From positions 1 through 64,000 of the forward strand of contig CADEHE010000017.1 of the NCBI GenBank assembly GCA_902826775.1: a stretch of 64,000 bases of DNA. Direction: 5' to 3'. This document shows positions 26,531 through 35,335 of the stretch, in pieces. The first letter of the stretch is position 1. Every line of letters begins with the position of its first letter. The DNA comes from an uncultured Pseudomonadota bacterium. GTDB taxonomy: Bacteria > Pseudomonadota > Gammaproteobacteria > Burkholderiales > JALYOK01. The position numbers were made by a program, and so were the translations under genes. Below the pieces are notes generated by a model. That model worked only from the letters and a program-made list of their open reading frames with translations, was not told where the DNA came from and did no database searches.

Positions 26531-27750
26531 AGCCGGTCTCCGCGCATGCGCAGCGAGCGGCTGCCCTGCCTCCCCGCAGAATCTTGTTTGTCACCAGCAC
26601 GTTGCTGGACTTTGGTGGCGCGGAAAAGCAACTGGTTGGATTGGCCAGCGGTCTCGCCGAGCGTGGCCACGAAGTCACGGTCTACACGCTTACGGATAAA
26701 GTGTCACGTGCGACGGAGCTGCAAGCGGCCGGTGTGCGGGTAGTTGTTGGTCAAAAGCGGCGCAAACTTGATCTGCGCTTGGTTCGGGAAATGCGAGCTT
26801 TCGTGCGCCAATTCCGGCCGGATGTGGTCCAGGGTTTTCTGTTTGACGGAAACGTTTACGCCGCGCTCGCAGGTGCCGGCATAGCGCCTGCAGTGCTCGC
26901 CTCCGAGCGCAGTCACAACTATCAACTTAACGCACGGCAACGCCTTGCTCACGGCTTAGTGCGTCGTTTGGTCGTAGGTGTCGTGGCGAACAGTTTCGCC
27001 GGCAAAGATTTCGCAGAGAAGTTGTATCGCCTGAGCGCGGATCGGGTCGAAGTCGTATGGAACGGTATTACCGTGTCCGGCGCACGTTGCGACCCAAGCG
27101 CCCGCGCTCTCGCGCAACAGTTCTTCGGGCGCACCGACGTCAAAGTGGCATGTCTTGTCGGCAACATAAAACCGGAAAAGGACTATTTGCTGGCGCTCGA
27201 TGTTGCCGCGTCGTTAGTGCGGCTTGATGCGAGTTGGCGGGTGCTGTTTATTGGCGATCAGCTCTCCACGGTGCGCGACGCGGCGGCTGACACCAGTGAC
27301 TATAAGTCCAAAGTGTTGGCTCGCTTCGAAGCGCTGGAGCTCGCGCACAAAGTAGTATTCGCAGGTCTGCGAAAAGATGCAGCGACGCTGTTGGGTCAGT
27401 CCGACGTGTTGTTCGTCACCTCACGCAATGAGGGATTTCCCAATGCCGTGCTGGAGGCGATGAGCCTTGGCATTCCCGTCGTGAGCACAGAGTTTTCCGA
27501 TATCCGGCGCATTCTTCCCATGCCCTGGCAAGTGCCGGAGCGCCGAGACCCGGGACTTATTGCCGAGACCATATTGCGGGCGGCACAGGCGCGGGAATTG
27601 CTCAGCGCTGCGCAGCTGCAGTGGGTGCAGCGCAATGCGACTTGGGAACACGCGCTGAATGCCCTGGAGGGCGTTCATAGGAAGTTCCTCGCTCGCGGGC
27701 GTGCGCGCCAGGAAGTAGCCGGTGTTAGGCAGCTAGGGCGGCGCCGATGA
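26521..27750 (+). CDS. Glycosyltransferase family 4
   Basis: A 409-residue GT-B fold glycosyltransferase. The N-terminal domain has the GT4 acceptor pattern VTSTLLDFGGAEKQLVGLA; the C-terminal donor domain has VGNIKPEKDYLLALD and the nucleotide-sugar site EGFPNAVLEAMSLGIPVV. It adds one sugar to the lipid-linked EPS unit on the cytoplasmic side; sugar and linkage cannot be told. ATG 26521 overlaps the previous stop by 10 bp, and the 3' end overlaps the next gene by 4 bp. Confidence 0.9.
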   Translation: MGLKPVSAHAQRAAALPPRRILFVTSTLLDFGGAEKQLVGLASGLAERGHEVTVYTLTDKVSRATELQAAGVRVVVGQKRRKLDLRLVREMRAFVRQFRPDVVQGFLFDGNVYAALAGAGIAPAVLASERSHNYQLNARQRLAHGLVRRLVVGVVANSFAGKDFAEKLYRLSADRVEVVWNGITVSGARCDPSARALAQQFFGRTDVKVACLVGNIKPEKDYLLALDVAASLVRLDASWRVLFIGDQLSTVRDAAADTSDYKSKVLARFEALELAHKVVFAGLRKDAATLLGQSDVLFVTSRNEGFPNAVLEAMSLGIPVVSTEFSDIRRILPMPWQVPERRDPGLIAETILRAAQARELLSAAQLQWVQRNATWEHALNALEGVHRKFLARGRARQEVAGVRQLGRRR

Positions 27751-28904
27751 GCCCATTGCCGAGTATTTGCTTCGTGGCGCCGATGGCGTATCCGATGTTC
27801 GCTGGGACCACGAGCGTCGCGATTTCTGGAGGCGCCGAGGTGCAGCAGATTGTCGTGGCGCGCGCTCTCGCCAGGCTGGGCGTGTCTGTCTCAATGGTGT
27901 GCTTTGATTTTGGCCAACCCGAGCGGGTGTGCATCGAAGGCGTCAATATCTACCGCGCGCACAAGATCGACGCAGGATGGCCTGGCCTGCGGTTTTTGCA
28001 CCCGCGGCTGAAAGCGATGTGGAGCGCCATGCGCGCTGCAGATGCCGACGTCTACTATCAGAGATCCGCGGGAGCACTTACTGGAATAGTAGTCATGTTT
28101 GCCCGAATGCAAGGTAGAAAGTCCATCGTTGCCGGCGCCAACAATCAAGATTTCGACCTTCGCGGGCAGCCTTTTGTGCGCTCGCGCCGCGATCGATGGC
28201 TGCACAAGATAGGTGTGCGCAATGCCGATGCCATTGTTGCGCAAAACGTGGTCCAGCGCGACGCCCTGAAAAAGCACTACGGGAGAGTGTGCGCCGTGAT
28301 CCCCAACTGCAGGGAACCTGCGACGATCATCAGGGCAAATAAAGAAGGCGGCGTTGTGCTGTGGGTTGGCACCGTCGCGCCCATCAAGCAACCGGAAGAA
28401 TTGCTGAAGGTAGCCGCTGCGTTGCCCGGCGTGCGCTTCCGCATGGTCGGCGGGCCGCGAGGCGATGCGGCCGGCGCCAAATACTTCCATCAAATCGCCG
28501 CAAGCGCGGCACAGCTTGCTAACGTCGAGTTCCTTGGACATGTGCCCTACACGGAGATTGATCGGCATTTCGACGATGCTTGCTTGCTCGTGAATACTTC
28601 GCGGTCTGAGGGATTTCCAAATACCTTTCTGCAAGCCTGGTCGCGCGGCGTTCCCACTGTTGCCATGTTCGATACAGGCTGCCGTGACGCTGATCGGGTC
28701 GTTGGTGTGTTGGCGCAAAGCGCTGATCAGGTCGCTGCGCACGTTCAAAATCTTCTGGCTTCGGACGCTGCATGGCAGGCCGAAGCACGGCGCTGCTTTG
28801 AACACTTTGAAAAGCACCATAAATCATCTGTAGTAGCGGTGCGCTACAGCGAGTTGTTGCGCTCGCTAATGATCGCGCCCCAGGGGCGTACGCACCTAGC
28901 ATGA
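27747..28904 (+). CDS. Glycosyltransferase family 4
   Basis: A 385-residue GT-B glycosyltransferase. The N-terminal half has FVAPMAYPMFAGTTSVAI and SGGAEVQQIVVARALARLG; the donor domain has VVLWVGTVAPIKQPEELL and SRSEGFPNTFLQAWSRG. A Gln replaces the second Glu of the usual EX7E motif (E..PNTFLQAW), which can be tolerated but is noted. Overlaps both neighbours by 4 bp, so it is a core operon member building the EPS unit. Confidence 0.88.
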   Translation: MSPLPSICFVAPMAYPMFAGTTSVAISGGAEVQQIVVARALARLGVSVSMVCFDFGQPERVCIEGVNIYRAHKIDAGWPGLRFLHPRLKAMWSAMRAADADVYYQRSAGALTGIVVMFARMQGRKSIVAGANNQDFDLRGQPFVRSRRDRWLHKIGVRNADAIVAQNVVQRDALKKHYGRVCAVIPNCREPATIIRANKEGGVVLWVGTVAPIKQPEELLKVAAALPGVRFRMVGGPRGDAAGAKYFHQIAASAAQLANVEFLGHVPYTEIDRHFDDACLLVNTSRSEGFPNTFLQAWSRGVPTVAMFDTGCRDADRVVGVLAQSADQVAAHVQNLLASDAAWQAEARRCFEHFEKHHKSSVVAVRYSELLRSLMIAPQGRTHLA

Positions 28905-30373
28905 CAAGCGTTCGGCAGAGGCTCCGCGCTGCTGGCACGTTGCTGCAGTCGCCCAAGACAGCATTGACCGCTGCGAGTTTGTTCGATTTTGGCTTGCAGT
29001 TGATTACGCCCATCGTCCTGGTACGGTTGCTCGACCCCTCCGACGTGGGCCTCTACCGATTGTTCTGGCTGATCGTGAACACCGCCGCCGGGTTTGGTGC
29101 GCCGGCGCTGACGCGCAGCTTGTTTTACTTCTTGCCACGCGTAGATGCGGCAGAGCGCCGTGCCTACATCAATCAGACACTTCTGTTCCTCGCGGCCTTA
29201 GGTGGTGTGGCTGCGATAATCATTCTGGTATGGATGCCCACATTGGCGCTAACTCAATCAGCGCATTCAGGATACGTGGGGATGGCGGCGGCTTTCACCT
29301 TCATGTGGATCGCGGCTGCTGCTCTCGATGCGTTGCCGATCGCAGACGAACGCATCGGCCTCAACACCCGCTTAGTAGTGGGGTGGGCGCTGTTGCGGAC
29401 CGCGGTCTTGTGCGCCGCGGCGTTCGGAACCGGAAAGCTCGTCTATGTTTTGGTAGCGCTGTGCGCGCTTGTGGTAGCGCGCCTATTGGTGCTTGCATTC
29501 TACGTTCGAGCTTTCCACCAGCATCGCGCCTCGTGGCGGACAACACGCATAAAGCGGCACTTGGCCTATATCGCACCATTGGCGTTCGCCGCATCGCTGT
29601 ACGGATTGCGATTGCAAGCGGACCCCTGGATCGTTGCGCACTGGTTTAGCGCGCAAGAGTTCGCAGCGTTCTCGTTGGCGATGGTGGTTCTGCCGCTAAT
29701 TAACATACTGCGCCAGTCAATCTGCAATACAGCCTTGCCGGAAATGAATCGGCTGCAGGCGGGGGGCGACCACATGGGCATGCTGAGCGTTGCGGCGCGC
29801 GCCAACGCCACAGTGGCCAGCATTAGTTTTCCTGCTACCGTGTTCTTGTTCGCTTTTGCCGATCCGATCGTGAACTTGGTGTTTACGCCAAATTTTGCCT
29901 TAACAGCTGATGTGCTGCGAATTTATTGTGTCTGCTTCCTCGCCCTGTCAATCGACGCCAGTGGCTTGGTGTTGGTGCTGGATCAAAGCCGCTATGCCAT
30001 CCGTGTAAATTTAGTGTGCCTGATACTGTCTGTGCCAATAAGTGTAGCGGGCGCTCATTTCTTCGGATTGGCGGGCGCAGCGCTTGGTAGTACGGTGACG
30101 GCGTATGTTGAACTTCTCGCTCTGTTACGGCGCGCGGCTATTGTTTCCAACGGCAGCTTCGGCAAGGTGCAGAGCTGGCGTACCTTGTGGCGGTTACTGG
30201 GGTGCGCCGTCGCGGCTGCTAGCGCGGCTTTTGCGTTTAGCTGGGCCATGACTAGCGGTGCGTTCAACGGCCTAGTGCAGATCGGGTTCGCGGCGCTCGT
30301 GTGTGCGACCGCGTACTTGGCGATGACCGCGTATCTGCGCTTGCTGCCTGGTGTTTCGGCGCCGCGAACCTAG
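28901..30373 (+). CDS. Oligosaccharide flippase family protein (Wzx-like)
   Basis: A 490-residue membrane protein with 12-14 hydrophobic segments and the MVF/MATE-type N-terminal pattern SLFDFGLQLITPIVLVRLL, DPSDVGLYRLFWLIVN, plus FSLAMVVLPLINILRQS in the middle. It would flip the undecaprenyl-linked repeat unit to the periplasm for the ligase/polymerase. Its start overlaps the preceding glycosyltransferase stop by 4 bp. Confidence 0.88.
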   Translation: MTSVRQRLRAAGTLLQSPKTALTAASLFDFGLQLITPIVLVRLLDPSDVGLYRLFWLIVNTAAGFGAPALTRSLFYFLPRVDAAERRAYINQTLLFLAALGGVAAIIILVWMPTLALTQSAHSGYVGMAAAFTFMWIAAAALDALPIADERIGLNTRLVVGWALLRTAVLCAAAFGTGKLVYVLVALCALVVARLLVLAFYVRAFHQHRASWRTTRIKRHLAYIAPLAFAASLYGLRLQADPWIVAHWFSAQEFAAFSLAMVVLPLINILRQSICNTALPEMNRLQAGGDHMGMLSVAARANATVASISFPATVFLFAFADPIVNLVFTPNFALTADVLRIYCVCFLALSIDASGLVLVLDQSRYAIRVNLVCLILSVPISVAGAHFFGLAGAALGSTVTAYVELLALLRRAAIVSNGSFGKVQSWRTLWRLLGCAVAAASAAFAFSWAMTSGAFNGLVQIGFAALVCATAYLAMTAYLRLLPGVSAPRT

Positions 30374-30437
30374 CCGTGAGCTCGCTAGAACCTCCTTGGG
30401 CAAGTTCCCGCGGCGGACTCTTGGATTCGGAAGCATC

Positions 30438-30923
30438 GTGGTTCTAAGGCTGCATCGGGTAGCGCATCTTTGTTGGCGCTATCGCGTACCGCTGCTACCG
30501 CGCCTGATTTACATCTTCAACCGCATCGTCTTTGGCGTGGTGCTGCCGCCTTCGGTGCGTATCGGACGCTCCGTCGTGCTCGGCTATCAAGGGCTGGGTA
30601 CCGTCATCCACCGCCGTGCCGTTATCGGCAGCGGTGTCAACATTGGGTCAGGCGTTACGATCGGCGGGCGGTCTGAGATGCAACAGGTGCCAGTGATCGA
30701 GGACGATGTCCTGCTGGGTACCGGCGCGAAAGTACTAGGTCCAGTGCGGGTCGGACGGGGAGCGAAGATCGGCGCGAACGCAGTGGTGTTAAGCGATGTT
30801 CCGGCATTTGCGGTTGCAGTTGGCGTGCCAGCTAAAGTCGTGCGTGTCGGCATCGCATGTCAACGCGGGCCGGAGGGGGGCTCGGCGGCGCCCGGCGAGA
30901 AGCCTCGGGAGCGAGGAAATTAA
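30438..30923 (+). CDS. Serine acetyltransferase-like hexapeptide transferase
   Basis: About 161 residues. After a short helical part (LRLHRVAHLCWRYRVPLLP) comes a left-handed beta-helix of hexapeptide repeats (VRIGRSVVLGYQGLGTVIH, AVIGSGVNIGSGVTIGG, KVLGPVRVGRGAKIGANAVV). The order resembles CysE-type O-acetyltransferases found in EPS loci, so it probably acetylates a sugar in the repeat unit; a role in cysteine synthesis is less likely. The start is uncertain: GTG 30438 gives the usual family length, while GTG 30351 would overlap the flippase gene by 23 bp. Confidence 0.82.
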   Translation: MVLRLHRVAHLCWRYRVPLLPRLIYIFNRIVFGVVLPPSVRIGRSVVLGYQGLGTVIHRRAVIGSGVNIGSGVTIGGRSEMQQVPVIEDDVLLGTGAKVLGPVRVGRGAKIGANAVVLSDVPAFAVAVGVPAKVVRVGIACQRGPEGGSAAPGEKPRERGN

Positions 30924-31028
30924 CACAATGGTCATGCATTGGCCGCAATATCGGGTTCGATCGTCGGGCGCTGGGAGCAGTCCGGCTGCGCAGGATCTAC
31001 AACAATCTCACTATCGGGAGCTGTCCGC

Positions 31029-31886
31029 GTGAATACGAGCGCTATCCAGGCGCAGCAGTTTGAGCAAGAAGTCGCCGCTGGCGAGCGGTTTGAGTTTGGT
31101 GAGAATTGGCGGCGCTTTCTGAGCGTACTGAACGAAGAGCGGATCGTCGAAGCTGAGCAGTCGCTCAAAGCGATGCTAGGAGCCACCTCACTAACGGGTA
31201 AAACCTTTGTCGATATTGGTAACGGCAGCGGCCTGTTCTCGCTTGCGGCGACGCGTTTGGATGCGGCGCGCGTGCACTCGTTTGACTATGATCCCAGCAG
31301 CGTCGGCTGTGCTATGGAACTCAAGCGCCGCTATGCTCCCGTGTCGGCGCATTGGACCATTGAACGCGGCAGCGCGCTGGATCAAACCTACCTGAGTGGA
31401 TTGGGTCAATGGGATGTGGTGTATTCGTGGGGAGTGCTTCACCATACAGGTGATATGTGGCGCGCCCTTGCCAATGTAGCGCCGCTAGTCAAGGATGGCG
31501 GGTTGCTGTTCGTCAGCATTTACAACGATCAAGGCGATCTATCCCGGTACTGGAAGCGCGTTAAGAAGCTTTACAACAGTTGGCCGCTACTGCGTGTGCC
31601 GCTGTACGGCGCCTTTTTACTCTGGCGGTTCGGGCGCGGCGCGATGCTTGATCTTGTACGCTTGCGTAACCCTCTCCGGCGCTATTTGGGGTACCAGAGC
31701 AATCGTGGCATGTCGGTGACGCACGATTTGCGCGATTGGTTAGGGGGTTATCCGTTCGAAGTGGCAAAGCCGGAGGAGGTATTCAGTTTCTTCCAGCAGC
31801 GGGGCTTTAGGCTGAACTGCCTCAAGACCTGCCGCGGCACTGAGGGCTGTAACGAGTTCGTTTTCGCCAAAGCAGGAAAGTTGTAG
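31029..31886 (+). CDS. Class I SAM-dependent methyltransferase
   Basis: A 285-residue methyltransferase: motif I FVDIGNGSGLFSLAA, acidic HSFDYDPSS at the end of strand 2, and the post-I segment WDVVYSWGVLHHTGDMWRAL, the common HHTG signature of small-molecule or sugar methyltransferases. The C-terminal half is basic and hydrophobic (WPLLRVPLYGAFLLWRFG) and might contact the membrane. I place the start at GTG 31029. Position in the EPS operon suggests sugar O-methylation; substrate unknown. Confidence 0.85.
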   Translation: MNTSAIQAQQFEQEVAAGERFEFGENWRRFLSVLNEERIVEAEQSLKAMLGATSLTGKTFVDIGNGSGLFSLAATRLDAARVHSFDYDPSSVGCAMELKRRYAPVSAHWTIERGSALDQTYLSGLGQWDVVYSWGVLHHTGDMWRALANVAPLVKDGGLLFVSIYNDQGDLSRYWKRVKKLYNSWPLLRVPLYGAFLLWRFGRGAMLDLVRLRNPLRRYLGYQSNRGMSVTHDLRDWLGGYPFEVAKPEEVFSFFQQRGFRLNCLKTCRGTEGCNEFVFAKAGKL

Positions 31887-31909
31887 TTTCTGCTTGAGCG
31901 ACTCGAGGC

Positions 31910-33910
31910 ATGAAGGCTGTTGTGGCTGCTCGCGCGTCGACCATGGAGGTCGACATCTATCCGCACCACAAATCCGTGGGCCACGCGCTACCCGAGACCA
32001 GAAATTTTCTCGCTTATCGACCTGAGGTAGACGGTTTGCGTACGGTTGCCGTGCTCCCCGTCATACTTTTTCATGGCGGATTTCCTCTATTCTCCGGTGG
32101 TTTTGTCGGTGTCGACGTGTTTTTTGTGATCAGCGGATACCTGATTACTTGCATCATCCTGGCCGATCTTCGCTCCGAACGCTTTACCATCGCAGGCTTT
32201 TACGAGCGGCGTGCCAGGCGCATCTTGCCGGCCCTGTTTTTCGTGATGCTGGCTTGCCTGCCGCTTGCCTGGGTCTGGATGATGCCGGCGCAGCTCATCG
32301 GTCTTGGACAAAGCCTGATGGCCGTCTCTGTCTTTGTCTCCAACATCTTCTTCTGGCGCACCAGCGGATACTTTGAGCCGGCCGCGGAGGAGAAGCCATT
32401 GCTCCACACGTGGAGTTTGAGCGTCGAGGAACAGTTCTATGTTTTCTTTCCGCTCCTGGTCGCACTGTTGTGGAAGCGCGCGGATCGCCGACTTGCCTGG
32501 ATCGTCTTGGGCTTGGCAGTCATCTCGTTTTCGATGAGTGAATGGGCTTGGCGCCACGGCAAGAGTTTGTCGAGTTTCTTTTTGATTCCGACCCGAGCTT
32601 GGGAGCTGCTCTTGGGGGCGCTGGTGGCGCTAACGGCGACGCCGGCCTTTGCCAGGTCAATTGGCGCCACGGCGCGCGAAATCGGTTCTGCCTCTGGCTT
32701 GCTGCTGATTTTGGTATCGATCTTTGCCTATGGCCCGCAAACGCCCTTCCCAAGCGTTTATGCGCTATTGCCAACAGTGGGCGCTGCGCTAGTGTTGACC
32801 TTTGGTCAGACCGGGACATTGAGTGCGCGCTTGCTATCGCAGCCTGCGATGGTAGGAATTGGTTTGATCTCGTACAGTGCATACCTCTGGCACCAACCGC
32901 TATTCGCCTTCGCGCGAGTCTATGGCGTCGAGGGTTCATCGCAGGCGGTGTTTGCGGCGCTAACGTTGGGCGCCTTGTTGCTGGCCTACGTTACTTGGCG
33001 GTTTGTTGAGAGTCCATTTCGCAACCGCCAGCGCTTTACGCGCCGAGCAATTGTGTGGGCAAGCCTTGGTGGCACATTATTCTTTTTCGGCGTTGGCGCG
33101 ACGCTGCATCTCTGCGGCGGATTCGAAGAACGTATACCAGAACACCTCAGATTCTGGATACCCTATTCAGACAACAGTCGCAGCGGCGCATACGTCAAGC
33201 GGCGATTCGTCGATCTGCAAGGAAGTTTTGGGCACGATGCGAGGCCAAAGCTGTTGGTTATCGGTGACAGTTTTGCGCAGGACTTCACAAATTCGGCATT
33301 CGAACAGCGCGCCCTAGAGGGTTGGACAGTTAGGACGTTTGCGATTGATTCGCGCTGCCAGATTTACCTCGACGCTGAAAGCGCGCAGCAACATTGGGCG
33401 CCCGCGGCTCGGAGTTTGTGCGCTCAAGCGAAGACGCTGGCGACCGCGGCAGATGTCATTGCGCAAGCTGACGTCGTGGTCTTGGCGGCTAGTTGGTTAC
33501 CGTGGGCTGCGGAATTGTTGCCGCGCACCATCGCCAGTCTGCATTTGCGGCCCTCGCAAAGGCTATTTGTGATCGGACGCAAGGATTTTGGCTCGATCAA
33601 CGTGCGCCACTTGATGTCTGTGCCGCTGACCCAATTGGCCGGTGCGCGCAATGCCGTATCCCCTTCGCACTTGCGAGTCAACGACATCATGCAGCGAACG
33701 CTGTCAGCCGACGTGTTTGTCGATGTGCACGCGCTCCTGTGTGATCGGTTAGCAACGTGCCCGCTGTTCACGCCGGAAGGTAAGCTCATTTCCTTTGACG
33801 GGGCACACTTAACACCAGATGGTGCGGGCTACGTTGGCAGGCTCTTGTTTCATCGCAGCGCGCTTAGAGATCTAGTTTCCCCTGATATCTACGTACCGCG
33901 TTTGGAATAG
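31910..33910 (+). CDS. Acyltransferase with SGNH domain (OafA/YrhL family)
   Basis: A 666-residue two-domain protein. The N-terminal acyltransferase-3 domain (about residues 35-400) has ten or so membrane segments, YRPEVDGLRTVAVLPVILFH with the key His, RRARRILPALFFVM and LHTWSLSVEEQFYVFFPL. The C-terminal periplasmic SGNH domain has block I VIGDSFAQDF and block V FDGAHLTPDGAGYVG with catalytic Asp/His. This architecture O-acetylates cell-surface polysaccharide. Likely an EPS decorating enzyme. Confidence 0.92.
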   Translation: MKAVVAARASTMEVDIYPHHKSVGHALPETRNFLAYRPEVDGLRTVAVLPVILFHGGFPLFSGGFVGVDVFFVISGYLITCIILADLRSERFTIAGFYERRARRILPALFFVMLACLPLAWVWMMPAQLIGLGQSLMAVSVFVSNIFFWRTSGYFEPAAEEKPLLHTWSLSVEEQFYVFFPLLVALLWKRADRRLAWIVLGLAVISFSMSEWAWRHGKSLSSFFLIPTRAWELLLGALVALTATPAFARSIGATAREIGSASGLLLILVSIFAYGPQTPFPSVYALLPTVGAALVLTFGQTGTLSARLLSQPAMVGIGLISYSAYLWHQPLFAFARVYGVEGSSQAVFAALTLGALLLAYVTWRFVESPFRNRQRFTRRAIVWASLGGTLFFFGVGATLHLCGGFEERIPEHLRFWIPYSDNSRSGAYVKRRFVDLQGSFGHDARPKLLVIGDSFAQDFTNSAFEQRALEGWTVRTFAIDSRCQIYLDAESAQQHWAPAARSLCAQAKTLATAADVIAQADVVVLAASWLPWAAELLPRTIASLHLRPSQRLFVIGRKDFGSINVRHLMSVPLTQLAGARNAVSPSHLRVNDIMQRTLSADVFVDVHALLCDRLATCPLFTPEGKLISFDGAHLTPDGAGYVGRLLFHRSALRDLVSPDIYVPRLE

Positions 33911-33991
33911 CTGTGCTCGCGAAGAAGGGTCGTTCGTTTGGACGAGCTGCTAGTGGTTTTCAGCGCAACTGAGTAGAGCTTGTTATCGAAG

Positions 33992-35032
33992 ATGCGATCC
34001 ATTTTGTCGCTGCTTAGAACTATTCTTCTCAAAGAAATTCCTGTGCAGCAGCCGGTATCAAGGTTGACAGACCTCGATGCGGCGCGAGGGTTGGCGATCA
34101 TCTTGGTGGTGGTCGGTCATGTCGTCGCTCGCGGTGCAGTGCCGCTAGACAATGAATGGTATTTGACCCTGCAAAAATTGATCTACCGATTTCATATGCC
34201 TTTTTTCATGTGCTTGGCCGGAATCACGTTTGCACTTGCGCTTCCGCAATTGCGATGTTTGAGGGAGGTGACTGTGTTCTCTAAACGGCGTGTTGCGCGG
34301 CTGCTGATTCCCTATCTATTTGTGGGTCTAGTCGTACTGGTCGGCAAGCTTATCGCCGGGCGCTTTCTACACGTGGACAATCCCCCTGCGGGCACTAGCG
34401 ATGATGTACTCAGAATTCTGCTTTACCCTGTTTCCAGTGTCGCGGGCTTTCTTTGGTTTATCTATGTGCTGGCGGCTTATCTGCTTGCAGTGCCGGCGCT
34501 ATTTCGCTTCTTCGGCCGACGCCCGCTGCCGCTGCTGCTTTTCGGGCTGCTGCTTCAACTTGTTCCGGTGCCAATGCTTTTCATGTTGGATATGGCCGTT
34601 TGGTATCTGCCGTTCTTTGCCGGTGGTATGGCGCTATGGATATGGCGATCCCGCTGGGAAAGGATGACGGACCGCGCAACGGCGATAGCAAGTGCACTGT
34701 TCTTGCTCGCGCTGATATTCGCCTTACCCTTTGAGTTGCCGAAGTGGTTGGTTGGACTCTTGTCTATTCCGGCGATGCTGGCGTGGGCGCAACGCCTAAC
34801 TGGCGCATGGCAATCGGCGTTGGTTCTAGTCGGACGCAATAGTTTCGCCATCTATCTGTTCAATACAATGGCGATCGGCGTCAGCAAGGGTCTTATGCTG
34901 ACAACGTTTAGTTGGAACGGTGTGAATTTCTTGGTCTACTTCCCAATCCTAGTCTTGGCGGGTACTTTGCTGCCGATGCTCCTGAAACGACTGCTGTGCG
35001 TTGCAATCCCGGCCGCGGCTAGATTCTTGTAG
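33992..35032 (+). CDS. Acyltransferase 3 family membrane protein
   Basis: A 346-residue protein with about ten membrane segments and the acyltransferase-3 signature LTDLDAARGLAIILVVVGHV (catalytic-type His), then YRFHMPFFMCLAGITFAL and RRVARLLIPYLFVGL. It lacks a SGNH domain and so differs from its neighbour. It probably adds an acyl group (acetyl or succinyl) to the polysaccharide. ATG 33992 chosen; in-frame TTG 33980 possible. Confidence 0.88.
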   Translation: MRSILSLLRTILLKEIPVQQPVSRLTDLDAARGLAIILVVVGHVVARGAVPLDNEWYLTLQKLIYRFHMPFFMCLAGITFALALPQLRCLREVTVFSKRRVARLLIPYLFVGLVVLVGKLIAGRFLHVDNPPAGTSDDVLRILLYPVSSVAGFLWFIYVLAAYLLAVPALFRFFGRRPLPLLLFGLLLQLVPVPMLFMLDMAVWYLPFFAGGMALWIWRSRWERMTDRATAIASALFLLALIFALPFELPKWLVGLLSIPAMLAWAQRLTGAWQSALVLVGRNSFAIYLFNTMAIGVSKGLMLTTFSWNGVNFLVYFPILVLAGTLLPMLLKRLLCVAIPAAARFL

Positions 35033-35335
35033 TGCGGCGAACAGTTCTGCGATGGGCAATGATGCCGTGTACGAGGCAGGCCGTCGCGATCGGCTAAGCG
35101 GGTCGAACTGACTCGGTTCGTGGTGTAGACCACTGTGATGCCGTTCACCCAGCCTTTCGAAGTTCTATGCCGCGCACCTAGCGAATCGCTCGAATCCGCT
35201 TGAAGTAACAAAATCGTAATGAGGCTTGTGCAAGATGAGTGGCATCCTGCCGAACGAAGCTACCTGCGCTATGTTTCATGGGCGGTCAGTTTTAAGGCTT
35301 CTCATCTGAGATTTCTTGTTCCAGATAGCACACCG

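Noticed and set aside
27891..28820. 309-residue open frame on the - strand
   Set aside because: Fully antisense to a glycosyltransferase gene that overlaps its neighbours in a tight operon.
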